Of a stretch of 60,298 nt of DNA, positions 8,026 to 18,504 are shown piece by piece. The notes beneath the pieces were generated by a model. It was not told where the DNA came from, ran no database searches, and saw only the letters and a program-made list of their open reading frames with translations. Each line of letters begins with the position of its first letter. The first letter of the stretch is position 1. The stretch comes from Mycobacterium sp. E740 (GTDB taxonomy: Bacteria; Actinomycetota; Actinomycetes; Mycobacteriales; Mycobacteriaceae): the NCBI RefSeq assembly GCF_001672895.1, contig NZ_LZKP01000017.1, forward strand, positions 1 through 60,298, in the 5' to 3' direction. The position numbers and the translations under genes were made by a program.

Positions 8026-9207
8026 ATGACGACGTCGGTAATCGTTGCTGGGGCCCGTACCCCCGTCGGGAAGCTGATGGGCTCGCTCAAGGATTTCTCG
8101 GGCAGCGACCTGGGTGGCGTCGCGATCAAAGCGGCGCTCGAGAAAGCCAACGTGGCTCCGTCGGCCGTCGAGTACGTGATCATGGGCCAGGTCCTCACGG
8201 CCGGCGCCGGTCAGATGCCCGCGAGGCAGGCCGCGGTGGCCGCGGGCATCGGCTGGGACGTGCCCGCCCTGACGATCAACAAGATGTGCCTGTCGGGCAT
8301 CGACGCGATCGCGCTGGCCGATCAGCTGATCCGCGCCGGTGAGTTCGACGTCGTCGTCGCCGGCGGTCAGGAATCGATGACCCAGGCGCCGCACCTGCTG
8401 ATGAACAGCCGCTCGGGCTACAAGTACGGCGACGTCACCGTGCTCGACCACATGGCCTACGACGGCCTGCACGATGTGTTCACCGACCAGCCGATGGGCG
8501 CGCTGACCGAACAGCGCAACGACGTCGACCAGTTCACCCGCGCCGAGCAGGACGAGTTCGCGGCCGGGTCACACCAAAAGGCCGCCGCGGCATGGAAAGA
8601 CGGCATCTACGCCGACGAGGTGGTTCCGGTGCAGATTCCTCAGCGCAAGGGCGACCCGCTGGAGTTCACCGAGGACGAGGGCATACGCGCCAACACCACC
8701 GCCGAGTCGCTGGCCGGCCTCAAGCCCGCTTTCCGTAAAGACGGCACCATCACCGCCGGTTCGGCGTCGCAGATCTCCGACGGCGCATGCGCGGTCGTCG
8801 TGATGAACAAGGCCAAGGCCGAGGAGTTGGGTCTGAGCTGGCTGGCCGAGATCGGCGCACACGGAGTCGTCGCCGGGCCGGACTCCACCCTGCAGTCGCA
8901 GCCCGCCAATGCCATCAAGAAAGCCGTTGCGCGCGAAGGCATCTCGCTCGAGCAACTTGATGTTATCGAGATCAACGAGGCGTTTTCCGCGGTCGCCTTG
9001 GCCTCGACCAAAGAGCTTGGCGTTGACCCGGAGAAAGTCAACGTCAACGGCGGCGCGATCGCCATCGGCCACCCGATCGGCATGTCGGGGGCGCGCATCA
9101 CGTTGCACGCTGCTTTGGAACTGGCCCGCCGCGGGTCCGGTTACGCCGTGGCCGCACTGTGCGGCGCGGGCGGTCAGGGCGACGCGCTGATCCTGCGCAG
9201 GGCATAG
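8026..9207 (+). CDS. fadA4: Acetyl-CoA acetyltransferase (thiolase)
   Basis: A 393-residue biosynthetic/degradative thiolase joining or splitting acetyl-CoA units. The acyl-accepting Cys88 is in [13 protein letters not shown]. The C-terminal signatures [19 protein letters not shown] (catalytic His) and [11 protein letters not shown] (second Cys) are present, as is EINEAFS. Length is normal. A GGAGGTG ribosome site lies 4 bases before the ATG. It follows a divergent regulatory region with an inverted repeat shared with mce; joint control of acetyl-CoA and methylmalonyl-CoA steps would make sense. Orthologue of Rv1323. Confidence 0.96.
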   Translation: MTTSVIVAGARTPVGKLMGSLKDFSGSDLGGVAIKAALEKANVAPSAVEYVIMGQVLTAGAGQMPARQAAVAAGIGWDVPALTINKMCLSGIDAIALADQLIRAGEFDVVVAGGQESMTQAPHLLMNSRSGYKYGDVTVLDHMAYDGLHDVFTDQPMGALTEQRNDVDQFTRAEQDEFAAGSHQKAAAAWKDGIYADEVVPVQIPQRKGDPLEFTEDEGIRANTTAESLAGLKPAFRKDGTITAGSASQISDGACAVVVMNKAKAEELGLSWLAEIGAHGVVAGPDSTLQSQPANAIKKAVAREGISLEQLDVIEINEAFSAVALASTKELGVDPEKVNVNGGAIAIGHPIGMSGARITLHAALELARRGSGYAVAALCGAGGQGDALILRRA

Positions 9208-9212
9208 CCATC

Positions 9213-9229
9213 TACTACGTCATGTAGTA
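9213..9229. promoter_or_regulatory. Palindrome TACTAC-N5-GTAGTA, BlaI/MecI-like operator candidate
   Basis: TACTAC (9213-9218) and GTAGTA (9224-9229) are perfect inverted repeats around GTCAT, 23 bases before the next ATG. The TAC/GTA dyad resembles operators of BlaI/MecI repressors, which mycobacteria possess (BlaI, Rv1846c). It follows the fadA4 stop closely, so a weak terminator is also possible; no T-tract is present. Confidence 0.5.
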
Positions 9230-9251
9230 ATCCGGCTGCGTTTCGGGCACA

Positions 9252-9635
9252 ATGGCGGCCATGACTGGCCCTTTCGATCTGCGGTCCGTCGCCGGCTGGT
9301 TTCGCCTCGTCGCGTTGATGGAGGCCGTCAGCTGGGTCGGACTATTGACCGGCATGTACTTCAAGTACATCGGCACTCCGAGAACCGAGATCGGCGTCAA
9401 GATCTTCGGGATGGCGCACGGACTGGTCTTCGTCGGCTTCGTCGTGGTGGGGGTGCTGGCCGCCGTCCTCTTCAAGTGGGCGCCGGGCACCTGGTTGCTC
9501 GGGCTGTTGGCGAGCGTCGTGCCGCTGGCGAGTGTGATCTTCGTCATCTGGGCTGATCGAACCGGGCGCATGGGGGCTGCGAGAGCTGCGGTGGTCGTGA
9601 CGCAACCGGGGCGGCCGGCGCCGGAAACGACGTGA
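9252..9635 (+). CDS. DUF3817-like integral membrane protein
   Basis: A 127-residue protein with about three membrane helices (near residues 16-35, 50-72 and 78-100). The pattern FRLVALMEAVSWVGLLTGMYFKY...GMAHGLVFVGF resembles DUF3817 proteins; a second member lies at 32232-32564. Function unknown. The first ATG (9252) and one three codons later are both possible. It is preceded by the TACTAC/GTAGTA palindrome and separated by 13 bases from the next gene, so the two are probably one transcript. I do not remember this gene at this position in M. tuberculosis. Confidence 0.8.
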   Translation: MAAMTGPFDLRSVAGWFRLVALMEAVSWVGLLTGMYFKYIGTPRTEIGVKIFGMAHGLVFVGFVVVGVLAAVLFKWAPGTWLLGLLASVVPLASVIFVIWADRTGRMGAARAAVVVTQPGRPAPETT

Positions 9636-9648
9636 CAAACTTGTTCGC

Positions 9649-10539
9649 GTGAGTCGTCCACGCCCTCCTATCGCGGCCTCCATGGCCGGTGCGGTTGACC
9701 TGTCCGCCCTCAAGCAGCGGCCAACGGCTGACGGTGGCACGTCGGCGCCGACCGGCGGAGTGGAGATCACCGAGGCCAATCTCGAGAACGAGGTGCTGGT
9801 CCGGTCCAGCCAGGTCCCCGTCGTGGTGCTGCTGTGGACACCGCGCAGCGAAGCCAGCGTCCAGTTGGGCGATGCGCTGTCGGAACTGGCGACGGCCGAC
9901 GGCGGTAAGTGGTCGCTGGCGACGGTCAACGTCGACGTCGTGCCGCGGGTGGCGCAGATGTTCGGCGTGCAGGCGGTCCCGACCGTGGTGGCATTGGCGG
10001 CCGGTCAACCGCTGTCCAGCTTCCAGGGCATGCAACCACCCGACCAGTTGCGGCAGTGGATCGATTCGCTGTTGAACGCGGTCGCCGGCAAGTTGAGCGG
10101 CAGCGAGGGCGGCGAAGAGCCCGAGCAGGTCGATCCCGCGCTGGCGCAGGCCCGCGCGCATCTGGATGCCGGCGATTTCGACGCCGCCCGCACCGCGTAC
10201 CAGGCGATCCTGGACGCCAACCCGACTCACGCCGAAGCCAAGGGCGCCGTACGCCAGATCGAGTTCCTGCAGCGGGCGAGCGCCCGGACTCCCGAGGCGA
10301 TTGTCGCCGCAGATGCGGCACCCGACGACATCGAGGCGGCGTTCGCGGCGGCCGACGTCGAGCTGCTGCAGAAGAACGTCGCAGCCGCCTTCGACCGGCT
10401 CATCAACCTCGTCAAGCGCACGTCGGGGGATGATCGCGCGCAAGTCCGCACCCGGCTCGTCGAGCTGTTCGACCTGTTCGACCCCGCCGACCCCGAGGTG
10501 ATCGCCGGTCGGCGCAAGCTGGCCAACGCGCTCTACTAG
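9649..10539 (+). CDS. Thioredoxin-like TPR protein (YbbN/CnoX type)
   Basis: A 296-residue protein: disordered N-terminus, a thioredoxin fold (about 38-140) and C-terminal TPR-like helices (about 158-290). The thioredoxin active site is degenerate: VVLLWTPRSEAS replaces WCGPC, and the whole protein has no cysteine, so it cannot act as a disulfide reductase. The cis-proline motif AVPTVVAL is kept. By comparison with E. coli YbbN/CnoX, a chaperone or holdase role is likely. The GTG start gives MSRPRPPIAASMAGAVDLS. Orthologue of Rv1324. It is convergent with glgB; no PE_PGRS gene intervenes. Confidence 0.9.
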   Translation: MSRPRPPIAASMAGAVDLSALKQRPTADGGTSAPTGGVEITEANLENEVLVRSSQVPVVVLLWTPRSEASVQLGDALSELATADGGKWSLATVNVDVVPRVAQMFGVQAVPTVVALAAGQPLSSFQGMQPPDQLRQWIDSLLNAVAGKLSGSEGGEEPEQVDPALAQARAHLDAGDFDAARTAYQAILDANPTHAEAKGAVRQIEFLQRASARTPEAIVAADAAPDDIEAAFAAADVELLQKNVAAAFDRLINLVKRTSGDDRAQVRTRLVELFDLFDPADPEVIAGRRKLANALY

Positions 10540-10562
10540 TCGCCGGCGCTAGTGGGCCGCGC

Positions 10563-12776
10563 TCACTCGCGTTGGTACTCGAACCACAGCGCCGCAAGCG
10601 GAGGCAGCACCATCACCGCGGACGCCGGACGGCCGTGCCACGGTTCGTCAGTCGCCTCCACGGCCCCGTAGTTGCCGATGCCCGACCCGTTGTAGATGTC
10701 GGCATCGGTGTTGAGTACCTCGCGCCAAGTGCCGGCATGGGGCAGGCCGAGCCGGTAGCGACCGTGCTCGGCGCCGGAGAAGTTGAACACACACGCGAGC
10801 ACGGACCCGTCGTCGCCATAGCGCAGAAAGCTCAGCACGTTGTTGGCCGAGTCGTTGGCATCGATCCAGGAGTAGCCCTCCGGGCGGGTGTCTTGCGACC
10901 ACAGCGCCCGGTTACTGCGGTAGATGGTGTTGATGTCACGAACCATGCGCTGGATCCCGGTGGAGAAACTGTTCTCGTCGAGCTGGTACCAGTCGACGCC
11001 GCGTTCCTCCGACCATTCGGCGCGCTGGCCGAACTCCTGGCCCATGAACAACAGCTGCTTGCCCGGGTGCGCCCACTGGTAGGCCAGCAGACCGCGCAGC
11101 CCGGCTGCCTTGGTGTGGTCGCTGCCCGGCATCCGGCCCCACAGCGTGCCCTTGCCGTGCACGACCTCGTCGTGGCTGATCGGCAGCACGTAGTTCTCGC
11201 TGAACGCGTAGAGCATCGAGAACGTGATCTCGTGGTGGTGATAACTGCGATGGATCGGGTCACGTTTGATGAACTCCAGCGTGTCGTTCATCCAGCCCAT
11301 GTTCCACTTCATCGAGAAGCCAAGGCCGCCAAGGTTTGTCGGCCGGGTGACACCGGGCCACGATGTGGACTCCTCGGCGACGGTCACGATGCCGGGTGCG
11401 ATCTTGTGCACCGTCGCGTTCATCTCCTGCAGAAACTGCACCGCTTCGAGGTTCTCGCGACCGCCGTAGATGTTCGGTGTCCAGCCACCCTCGGGTCGCG
11501 AGTAGTCCAGGTACAGCATCGAGGCGACCGCATCAACCCGCAGGCCGTCGATGTGGAACTCCTGCAACCAGTACAGCGCGTTGGCAACCAGGAAGTTGCG
11601 CACCTCGGCGCGGCCGAAGTCGAACACATATGTGCCCCAGTCCAGTTGCTCGCCACGGCGGGGGTCGGAGTGTTCGTAGAGGGCGGTGCCGTCGAAGCGG
11701 CCGAGGGCCCAGGCGTCCTTGGGGAAGTGGGCGGGCACCCAGTCCATGATCACGCCGATGCCGGCCTGGTGCAGGGCGTCGACCAGGTGCCGGAACTCGT
11801 CGGGTGTGCCCAGCCGCGACGTCGGCGCGTAGTACGAGGTCACCTGGTATCCCCAGGAACCGCCGAAGGGATGCTCGGCCACCGGCATCAACTCGACGTG
11901 CGTGAACCCGTTCTCGGCGACGTACTCGGTCAGTTCCGTGGCCAGCTCGCGGTAGCTCAGCCCGGGCCGCCACGACATCAGATGTACCTCGAGGGTGCTC
12001 ATCGGCTCGAACACCGGGTTCTGGGCGGCCCGGCGCGCCATCCACTCCTCGTCTTCCCAGATGTACTCGCTGACAGTCACTTTCGAGGCTGTCTTCGGTG
12101 GCACCTCGGTGGCGAAGGCCATCGGATCGGCACGGTCGCTGACCGACCCGTCGGCGCCGTGGATCCGGAACTTGTACAGCCCGCCGATCTCGAAGCCCGG
12201 CCAGAACACCTCCCACACGCCCGTCGAGCCGAGCACCCGCAACTGGGCCTGGTTACCGTCCCAGTGGTTGAACTCGCCGATGAGGCTGACCCCCTTGGCA
12301 TTCGGCGCCCACACCGCGAACGAGACGCCTTCGACCACGCCGTCGGGCGTGGTGTAGCGGCGCGGGTGTGCGCCGAGGATCTCCCAGAGCCGCTCATGGC
12401 GGCCCTCGGCGAACAGGTGCAGGTCCATCTCACCGAGGGTCGGCAGGAAGCGGTACGCATCAGCGACCACGTGTTCGTGGGTCGAGCCGTTGTCGCCGGG
12501 ATAGTGGACCTCGAGCCGGTAATCAGCCAGGCCGGTGAACGGCAGCGCGACCGCGAACAAGCCGGATTCGATGTGCTGGAACGGATATCGCTCACCGCCG
12601 ACGAGCGCCACCACTTCGACCGCGTGCGGCCGGTAGGCGCGGATGACGGTGTGGTCCTCGTACTCGTGCGCGCCGAGCACCGAGTGCGGGTCGTGGTGCT
12701 CACCGGCGAGCAATCGGTTGAGATCGGCGGTGTGCGGTCGCAGATTCGGGCTGCTGGATTGTTTGGTCCGCGTCAT
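10563..12776 (-). CDS. glgB: 1,4-alpha-glucan branching enzyme
   Basis: A 737-residue GH13 enzyme that makes alpha-1,6 branches in glycogen and in the GlgE-pathway glucan. Order: N-terminal beta-domain ([14 protein letters not shown]), CBM48 (about 130-220, [16 protein letters not shown]), a GH13 barrel and a C-terminal beta-domain. Catalytic motifs are [15 protein letters not shown] (nucleophile Asp), [14 protein letters not shown] (acid Glu) and [12 protein letters not shown]. The ATG at 12776 lies 4 bases after the glgE stop, so glgE-glgB form an operon as in M. tuberculosis (Rv1327c-Rv1326c). Antisense frames across this gene are codon-bias shadows. Confidence 0.97.
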   Translation of the reverse strand: MTRTKQSSSPNLRPHTADLNRLLAGEHHDPHSVLGAHEYEDHTVIRAYRPHAVEVVALVGGERYPFQHIESGLFAVALPFTGLADYRLEVHYPGDNGSTHEHVVADAYRFLPTLGEMDLHLFAEGRHERLWEILGAHPRRYTTPDGVVEGVSFAVWAPNAKGVSLIGEFNHWDGNQAQLRVLGSTGVWEVFWPGFEIGGLYKFRIHGADGSVSDRADPMAFATEVPPKTASKVTVSEYIWEDEEWMARRAAQNPVFEPMSTLEVHLMSWRPGLSYRELATELTEYVAENGFTHVELMPVAEHPFGGSWGYQVTSYYAPTSRLGTPDEFRHLVDALHQAGIGVIMDWVPAHFPKDAWALGRFDGTALYEHSDPRRGEQLDWGTYVFDFGRAEVRNFLVANALYWLQEFHIDGLRVDAVASMLYLDYSRPEGGWTPNIYGGRENLEAVQFLQEMNATVHKIAPGIVTVAEESTSWPGVTRPTNLGGLGFSMKWNMGWMNDTLEFIKRDPIHRSYHHHEITFSMLYAFSENYVLPISHDEVVHGKGTLWGRMPGSDHTKAAGLRGLLAYQWAHPGKQLLFMGQEFGQRAEWSEERGVDWYQLDENSFSTGIQRMVRDINTIYRSNRALWSQDTRPEGYSWIDANDSANNVLSFLRYGDDGSVLACVFNFSGAEHGRYRLGLPHAGTWREVLNTDADIYNGSGIGNYGAVEATDEPWHGRPASAVMVLPPLAALWFEYQRE

Positions 12777-12780
12777 GTCG

Positions 12781-14868
12781 TCACTCCCTACGCAGCAGAT
12801 TGAGTCGTTGGTCGGCCGGCACCTGCGGCATGTTCAAGATGTGCGCCACCGCCCGCCCCGGGTCGAGGCGAACGTAATTGGCCTGCCCCCATTGGTATTC
12901 GTCACCGGTTACTTCGTCACGCACCCAGAACCGGTCGTATGGCTCCATCCCGAGCGCCGGCATGTCCAACCACAGCGTGGCCTCTTCGGGCCCGAATGGG
13001 TTCAGGGTGACCACCACCAGCACCTGATCACCGGTGGCCGGATCGAACTTGCTGTAGGCCAGCAGCGCGTCGTTGTCGGCGTGGTGGAACTTGATCGTGC
13101 GCAACTGGTGCAGCGCCGGGTGCAACCGGCGGATCTCGTTGAGCCGCGTGATGAACGGTTCCAGCGACTCGCCGTCGGCCAGCGCGGCGTCGAAGTCGCG
13201 GGGGCGCAACTCGTACTTCTCGGAGTTGAGGTACTCCTCGCTGCCTTCTCGGACCGGGCGGTGTTCGTAGAGTTCGTAGCCCGAGTACACGCCCCACGAC
13301 GAACTCATCGTCGACGCCAGCACCGCGCGGATCGCGAACATGCCCGGGCCGCCGTGCTGAAGGCTCTCGTGCAGGATGTCGGGGGTGTTGACGAACAGGT
13401 TCGGGCAGGCGTAGTCGGCGTGTTCGGCGATCTGTTCACCGAACTCGGTGATCTCCCACTTGGCGGTGCGCCAGGTGAAGTACGAATACGACTGGGTGAA
13501 GCCGAGTTTGGCCAGGCCGTAGAGCCGCGCGGGCCGGGTGAACGCCTCGGACAGGAACAACACGTCGGGGTGCTCGTTCTTCACCTGGCCGATCAGCCAG
13601 GCCCAGAAGTTCGGCGGCTTGGTGTGCGGATTGTCGACACGAAAGATCTTGACGCCGTGCGAGATCCAGTGCCGAACGACGCGGAGCACCTCTTCGTAGA
13701 GGCCCGCCGGGTCGTTGTCGAAGTTCAGCGGGTAGATGTCTTGGTACTTCTTCGGCGGGTTCTCCGCGTAGGCGATGGTGCCGTCGGGTAGCACGGTGAA
13801 CCACTCCGGATGGGCTTTCGCCCACGGGTGGTCCGGCGCGCACTGCAGGGCAAGGTCGAGCGCCACCTCCATGCCCTCGTCGCGAGCCGCGGCGACGAAG
13901 TCGTCGAAGTCGGCGATGGTGCCCAGCTCCGGATGGATCGCGTCGTGGCCGCCCTCGTCACTTCCGATGGCCCATGGTGAGCCGACATCGTCGGGTGCGG
14001 CGGTGACACTGTTGTTGCGGCCCTTGCGATGCACCTTGCCGATCGGATGGACCGGCGGCAGGTAGACGACGTCGAAGCCCATCCGCGCGATGCGGGACAG
14101 TGCCTTCGTTGCGGTCGCGAAGGTGCCGTGCATCGGGTTGCCCTTGCTGTCCCAACCGCCGGTGGACCGCGGGAAGAACTCGTACCACGCACTGAACCGC
14201 GCCTCGGGACGGTCCACCCAGATGCCAAATTGCTTGCCTCGGGTGAGCAGCTCGCGCAGCGGATAATCGTCGAGCAGGCGAGTGACCTCCGGTGCAAGCG
14301 CCGCGCCGGCCCGGCCGAACGGATCCCCGGGCTGGCGTAATCGCGCCGCCGCCTCGATGAGCGGATGACGGTGTTGGCGCGGCACCCCGGCCGCGGCGCG
14401 TTCGAGCAGGCCGGCGCCGATCAGCAGATCGTTGGACAGTTCCGACTCACTCTGCCCCGCGTCGAGCTTGGCGGTCACGTTCTTTCGCCAGGTGGCCACG
14501 GGGTCGCCCCACCCGTCCACCCGGAAGGTCCACAGCCCCTGGCAGTCCGGGGTGAACGCGCCGTGGAACAGGTCGGGCGTCCGGCCCATCGACATCGGCA
14601 GGTGCTGGGGACGCTTGCGGGGCGTGGCGCCGAGGACCGTTTCGATGGGCACGGCCTCGGCGGATTTCACCAACCCCGGGGGGTCGTTGGCGAGCTGGGG
14701 ATAGGCGCGGCCGTGGAAGCGCACCACCAGCGTCGCCGCGACGGCGTCGTGGCCCTCCCGCCAGACAGAGGCGGCAATCGGCACGATCTCTCCGATGACG
14801 GCCTTGGCGGGGTATCGCCCGTTGGAGACGACAGGCTCCACGTCATCGATTTCGATACGGCCCGCCAC
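12781..14868 (-). CDS. glgE: Alpha-1,4-glucan:maltose-1-phosphate maltosyltransferase
   Basis: A 695-residue GH13_3 enzyme that extends alpha-1,4-glucan using maltose-1-phosphate; losing it in M. tuberculosis poisons the cell with that sugar phosphate. The barrel carries [33 protein letters not shown] (nucleophile Asp) and VLFLSEAFT (acid Glu). The GTG at 14868 ([14 protein letters not shown]) was chosen because GAGGAG lies 7 bases upstream; the GTG at 14883 would overlap that ribosome site. It sits upstream of and coupled to glgB, and is divergent from glgP across 195 bases, so the glucan genes share a control region. Confidence 0.96.
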   Translation of the reverse strand: MAGRIEIDDVEPVVSNGRYPAKAVIGEIVPIAASVWREGHDAVAATLVVRFHGRAYPQLANDPPGLVKSAEAVPIETVLGATPRKRPQHLPMSMGRTPDLFHGAFTPDCQGLWTFRVDGWGDPVATWRKNVTAKLDAGQSESELSNDLLIGAGLLERAAAGVPRQHRHPLIEAAARLRQPGDPFGRAGAALAPEVTRLLDDYPLRELLTRGKQFGIWVDRPEARFSAWYEFFPRSTGGWDSKGNPMHGTFATATKALSRIARMGFDVVYLPPVHPIGKVHRKGRNNSVTAAPDDVGSPWAIGSDEGGHDAIHPELGTIADFDDFVAAARDEGMEVALDLALQCAPDHPWAKAHPEWFTVLPDGTIAYAENPPKKYQDIYPLNFDNDPAGLYEEVLRVVRHWISHGVKIFRVDNPHTKPPNFWAWLIGQVKNEHPDVLFLSEAFTRPARLYGLAKLGFTQSYSYFTWRTAKWEITEFGEQIAEHADYACPNLFVNTPDILHESLQHGGPGMFAIRAVLASTMSSSWGVYSGYELYEHRPVREGSEEYLNSEKYELRPRDFDAALADGESLEPFITRLNEIRRLHPALHQLRTIKFHHADNDALLAYSKFDPATGDQVLVVVTLNPFGPEEATLWLDMPALGMEPYDRFWVRDEVTGDEYQWGQANYVRLDPGRAVAHILNMPQVPADQRLNLLRRE

Positions 14869-15063
14869 CTGACCACTCCTCACGTTGACGCGGCCGATGG
14901 GGCCGCTGTGTCGTCTGGTTTCTCGTCACGCCGTGCCTCTCGCGTGTCCCCCGCGCCCTATACCCACCGTATTGCGCAGCCCAACCCAATGCAGGCAAGC
15001 AGTCCGGCAACGGAGCCTGCGAACCGCCGGATTGTCAGTAAGGTTGAGTCGCGTGATGGCCCG

Positions 15064-17688
15064 ATGAAAGCGCTGAGAAGGTTCACCGTCCGTGCGCACC
15101 TGCCCGACCGACTGGGCGCGCTGGAACAGCTGTCGATCAACCTGCGCTGGTCATGGGACCGGCCGACCCAGGATCTGTTCGAGTTGATGGATCCCGATCT
15201 GTGGCGGCAGGTCGGCTGCGACCCGGTGAGCCTGCTGGGCCAGATCAGTCCCCGGCGCCTGGACGAGCTGGCAACCGATGAGGCGTTCCTGACGCGCCTC
15301 GACGGGCTGGCCGCCGATCTCGACGACTATCTGAACCGTCCGCTGTGGTACCAGGAGCAACTGGAACAAGGCGCCCAGCTACCTAACGGCATCGCCTACT
15401 TCTCGATGGAGTTCGGTGTCGCCGAGGCGTTGCCGAACTACTCCGGCGGCCTGGGCATCCTGGCCGGCGACCACCTCAAAGCGGCGTCCGATCTGGGCCT
15501 GCCGCTGATCGCCGTCGGACTGCTGTACCGCTCGGGTTACTTCCGGCAGTCACTGACCGCCGACGGATGGCAGCACGAGAGCTACCCGGCCGTCGACCCG
15601 CAGGGGCTGCCGCTGCGGCTGTTGACCGACTCCGACGGGCGGGCGGTGCTGGTCGCCGTGGCGATGCCCGGCGAGAACCAATACGACAATCAGCTGCGGG
15701 CCCGGATCTGGATCGCCCAGGTCGGCCGGATCCCGTTGCTGCTCTTGGATTCCGACGTTCCCGAGAACGACCACGATCTGCGCGGCGTCACCGACCGGCT
15801 CTACGGCGGCGACCAGGAGCACCGGATCAAGCAGGAGATCCTGGCCGGCATCGGCGGAGTCCGGGCGATCCGGTCCTTCATCGAGCTGGAGGGCAGGCCC
15901 GCGCCGGAGGTGTTCCACATGAACGAGGGGCACGCGGGCTTCCTCGGTGTCGAGCGCATCCGCGAACTCATCGACGCCGGCCTCGATTTCGACACCGCGC
16001 TGACGGTGGTGCGGTCGTCGACGGTGTTCACCACCCACACCCCGGTTCCCGCGGGCATCGACCGGTTCCCGGTGGAGATGGTCCGGCGCTACTTCGGCGG
16101 CCGCACCGACGGACCGGTGGGGGAGATGTCGCGACTGCTGCCCGGCCTGCCGCTCGACCGGATCGTCGCGTTCGGCGACGAGGACGACCCGAGCAAGTTC
16201 AACATGGCTCACATGGGCCTGCGGCTGGCCCAGCGGGCCAACGGTGTCTCGCTTCTGCACGGCAGGGTCAGCCGCCACATGTTCAATGAGCTGTGGCCGG
16301 GGTTCGACGCCGCCGAAGTGCCGATCGGTTCCATCACCAACGGTGTGCACGCGCCGACGTGGGCGGCGCCGCAGTGGCTTCAGCTCGCCAATGAGCTGCT
16401 CGAGAGCCAGGATCTCAGCGGTGCGCGGGAACCGGCGGTGTGGGAGCGGCTGCAACAGGTCGACCCGGGCCATCTGTGGTGGATCCGGTCACTGCTGCGC
16501 GAGCAACTCGTCGCCGACGTGCGCGCGCGGCTGCGCCGCTCCTTTCTGGAGCGTGGCGCGGCTGAAGCCGAACTGGGCTGGATCGCAACGGCTTTCGATC
16601 CCGGCGTGTTGACGATCGGCTTCGCGCGACGAGTCCCGACGTACAAGCGGCTGACGCTGATGTTGAGCGATCCGGAGCGGCTGGAGCGGCTGCTCCTCGA
16701 CGACGAGCGTCCCGTCCAGCTGATCGTCGCCGGCAAGTCTCATCCCGCCGACGACGGCGGCAAGGCGCTGATCCAGCAGGTGGTGCGGTTCGCCGACCGC
16801 CCCGAGGTGCGGCACCGGATCGCCTTCCTTCCCGACTACGATATGTCGATGGCCCGCCAGCTGTACTGGGGCTGCGATGTGTGGCTGAACAACCCGCTGC
16901 GACCGCTGGAGGCGTGCGGGACGTCCGGGATGAAAAGCGCGCTGAACGGGGGGCTGAACCTGTCGATCCGCGACGGGTGGTGGGACGAGTGGTACGACGG
17001 CGACAACGGGTGGGAGATCCCGACCGCCGACGGCCTGGCAGACGAGAACCGCCGCGATGATCTCGAGGCGGCCGCCCTCTACGACCTGCTCGAGACGTCG
17101 GTCGCGCCGAAGTTCTACGACCGCGACGAGCGCGGTGTCCCGACCCGGTGGGTGGAGATGGTGCGGCACACGCTGATCGTGCTCGGGCCGAAGCTGCTGG
17201 CATCGCGCATGGTGCGCGAGTACACCGAGAAGTACTACGCGCCCGCGGCACAGTCGCTGCGCAGGACCGTCGAACCCGGCGCTGACGGTGAACCGTTCGG
17301 CGCCGCACGGGAATTGGCCGGCTACCGACTGCGAGCCCAGGAGTCGTGGCCCAAGATCCAGATCACCGACGTCGACAGCTACGGGCTGCCGGACACCCCA
17401 CTGCTGGGGTCCGAGCTCACGCTGACGGCGACGGTGCAGCTGGCTGGTCTGCGGCCTGACGAGGTCGTCGTGCAGGCCGTGCTCGGCCGCGTCGACGCCG
17501 GTGACCAGCTCGTCGACCCGGTGACAGTGCCGATGGCCCACACCGGCAGCGCCGACGGCGGGACCGAGGTGTTCTCCGCGACGGCGCCGCTGCCGATTGC
17601 CGGTCCGGTCGGCTACACCGTGCGGGTGCTGCCGCACCACCCGTTGCTCGCCGGCGACAACGAGCTGGGCCTCGTCACGCTCGCGTGA
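15064..17688 (+). CDS. glgP: Glycogen/alpha-glucan phosphorylase
   Basis: An 874-residue PLP enzyme that releases glucose-1-phosphate from alpha-1,4-glucan. Signature blocks are GIAYFSMEFGVAEALPNYSGGLGILAGDH split across residues about 110-140, FHMNEGHAGFLGVERI, TTHTPVPAGIDRFP and the PLP lysine region ACGTSGMKSALNGGLNLSI. It is of the GlgP/MalP group with an N-terminal extension and a C-terminal beta-sandwich (about 770-870, LLGSELTLTATVQLAGL). The ATG at 15064 begins MKALRRFTVRAHLPDRLGALEQL, the conserved start; an open frame extends another 233 codons upstream but overlaps glgE and is not coding. Orthologue of Rv1328. Confidence 0.96.
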   Translation: MKALRRFTVRAHLPDRLGALEQLSINLRWSWDRPTQDLFELMDPDLWRQVGCDPVSLLGQISPRRLDELATDEAFLTRLDGLAADLDDYLNRPLWYQEQLEQGAQLPNGIAYFSMEFGVAEALPNYSGGLGILAGDHLKAASDLGLPLIAVGLLYRSGYFRQSLTADGWQHESYPAVDPQGLPLRLLTDSDGRAVLVAVAMPGENQYDNQLRARIWIAQVGRIPLLLLDSDVPENDHDLRGVTDRLYGGDQEHRIKQEILAGIGGVRAIRSFIELEGRPAPEVFHMNEGHAGFLGVERIRELIDAGLDFDTALTVVRSSTVFTTHTPVPAGIDRFPVEMVRRYFGGRTDGPVGEMSRLLPGLPLDRIVAFGDEDDPSKFNMAHMGLRLAQRANGVSLLHGRVSRHMFNELWPGFDAAEVPIGSITNGVHAPTWAAPQWLQLANELLESQDLSGAREPAVWERLQQVDPGHLWWIRSLLREQLVADVRARLRRSFLERGAAEAELGWIATAFDPGVLTIGFARRVPTYKRLTLMLSDPERLERLLLDDERPVQLIVAGKSHPADDGGKALIQQVVRFADRPEVRHRIAFLPDYDMSMARQLYWGCDVWLNNPLRPLEACGTSGMKSALNGGLNLSIRDGWWDEWYDGDNGWEIPTADGLADENRRDDLEAAALYDLLETSVAPKFYDRDERGVPTRWVEMVRHTLIVLGPKLLASRMVREYTEKYYAPAAQSLRRTVEPGADGEPFGAARELAGYRLRAQESWPKIQITDVDSYGLPDTPLLGSELTLTATVQLAGLRPDEVVVQAVLGRVDAGDQLVDPVTVPMAHTGSADGGTEVFSATAPLPIAGPVGYTVRVLPHHPLLAGDNELGLVTLA

Positions 17689-17756
17689 CCGCCCGTACTC
17701 GCCGATGCGGGTCGCGGTAGGTTCCGAGGCATCGCGGACGATCGGGAGGACGGGCA

Positions 17757-18503
17757 GTGACAGTTGGAGTTGGGCTGCGGCGTGGTTTCACGGTGCTGGC
17801 CGTCGGGGCATTGATGAGCGGACTGCTCGCCGATCGGGCATCGGCACAGCCAGACGTTGAGCCGGTGGGCGCCGAGGCGCCTCCCGAAGGGTTGCCGACG
17901 CAGCAGCCGCCTCCCCCGGAGGGGGCCGTCGAGTCGACGCCCCCCGCCGTCACCGATACCCCCGACGGGTGGCAGATGACCCTGTCCGCCGAGGACGAGA
18001 CGCAGGCGCCGATACCTCCGCTGACGACGGCGTTGTCGTCACGCGAATACGTCGTCGGCGGTACGTACAAGGGATCGCTGGTCGGACCCGACGACGGCGA
18101 ACCTCCGCACGGCACTCTGGAGGTGGGCTACGAGATCGGCTGCGGGATCGACATGAGCACCTCGAACGGTGTGACGCTCGCGGGCACGGCGGGCATCAAC
18201 CCGTCCATCGGGTTGCTGGGGATCGACGCCGCCGGACCGCTGGACCTCGGAGTGCTGCCCAGCCTCGGCGGCAACATCGGCGGCGGTATCACCGTTGGAC
18301 TCAAACCTGGTCTCGTCAACGTGATTCCGGTGACGAAGAAGGAGTTCACCGGCGCCAAGCCGTGGGTGATGGTGAGCAAGTTCCGGGTCAAGATCGACGG
18401 CTGTGTCGGCGAGTCGTTCATCCGCTCGTACGCGTTCCTGACCCGGTCGACTGACGCCTCGGAGGCGATCGTGGCCTGGTACGGCGTGACCAAGAAGATC
18501 TGA
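17757..18503 (+). CDS. MspA-family porin-like outer-membrane protein
   Basis: A 248-residue exported protein. The signal peptide (MTVGVGLRRGF..., cleavage after ASA30) is followed by a proline-rich segment (35-90) and an MspA-like beta region from about 93. REYVVGGTYKGSLVGP...GTLEVGYEIGCGIDMS and FIRSYAFLTRSTDASEAIVAWYGV match the MspA pattern as I know it. Cys129 and Cys216 could form a disulfide, which MspA itself lacks, so this is a divergent paralogue. A porin of this family is expected in fast-growing mycobacteria and is missing in M. tuberculosis. GTG start with GGGAGGA 6 bases upstream. Confidence 0.82.
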   Translation: MTVGVGLRRGFTVLAVGALMSGLLADRASAQPDVEPVGAEAPPEGLPTQQPPPPEGAVESTPPAVTDTPDGWQMTLSAEDETQAPIPPLTTALSSREYVVGGTYKGSLVGPDDGEPPHGTLEVGYEIGCGIDMSTSNGVTLAGTAGINPSIGLLGIDAAGPLDLGVLPSLGGNIGGGITVGLKPGLVNVIPVTKKEFTGAKPWVMVSKFRVKIDGCVGESFIRSYAFLTRSTDASEAIVAWYGVTKKI

Positions 18504-18504
18504 C

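Noticed and set aside
10540..10562. A PE_PGRS gene expected between the Rv1324-like gene and glgB
   Set aside because: Only 23 bases separate the two genes, so no such gene exists here.
10572..12803. A 743-codon open frame antisense to glgB
   Set aside because: It is the mirror of a high-GC gene; the sense frame has complete branching-enzyme motifs, and the antisense translation has no recognisable domain.
14365..15063. 233-codon N-terminal extension of GlgP
   Set aside because: It overlaps glgE on the other strand and the divergent promoter; the conserved protein begins at MKALRRF (15064).
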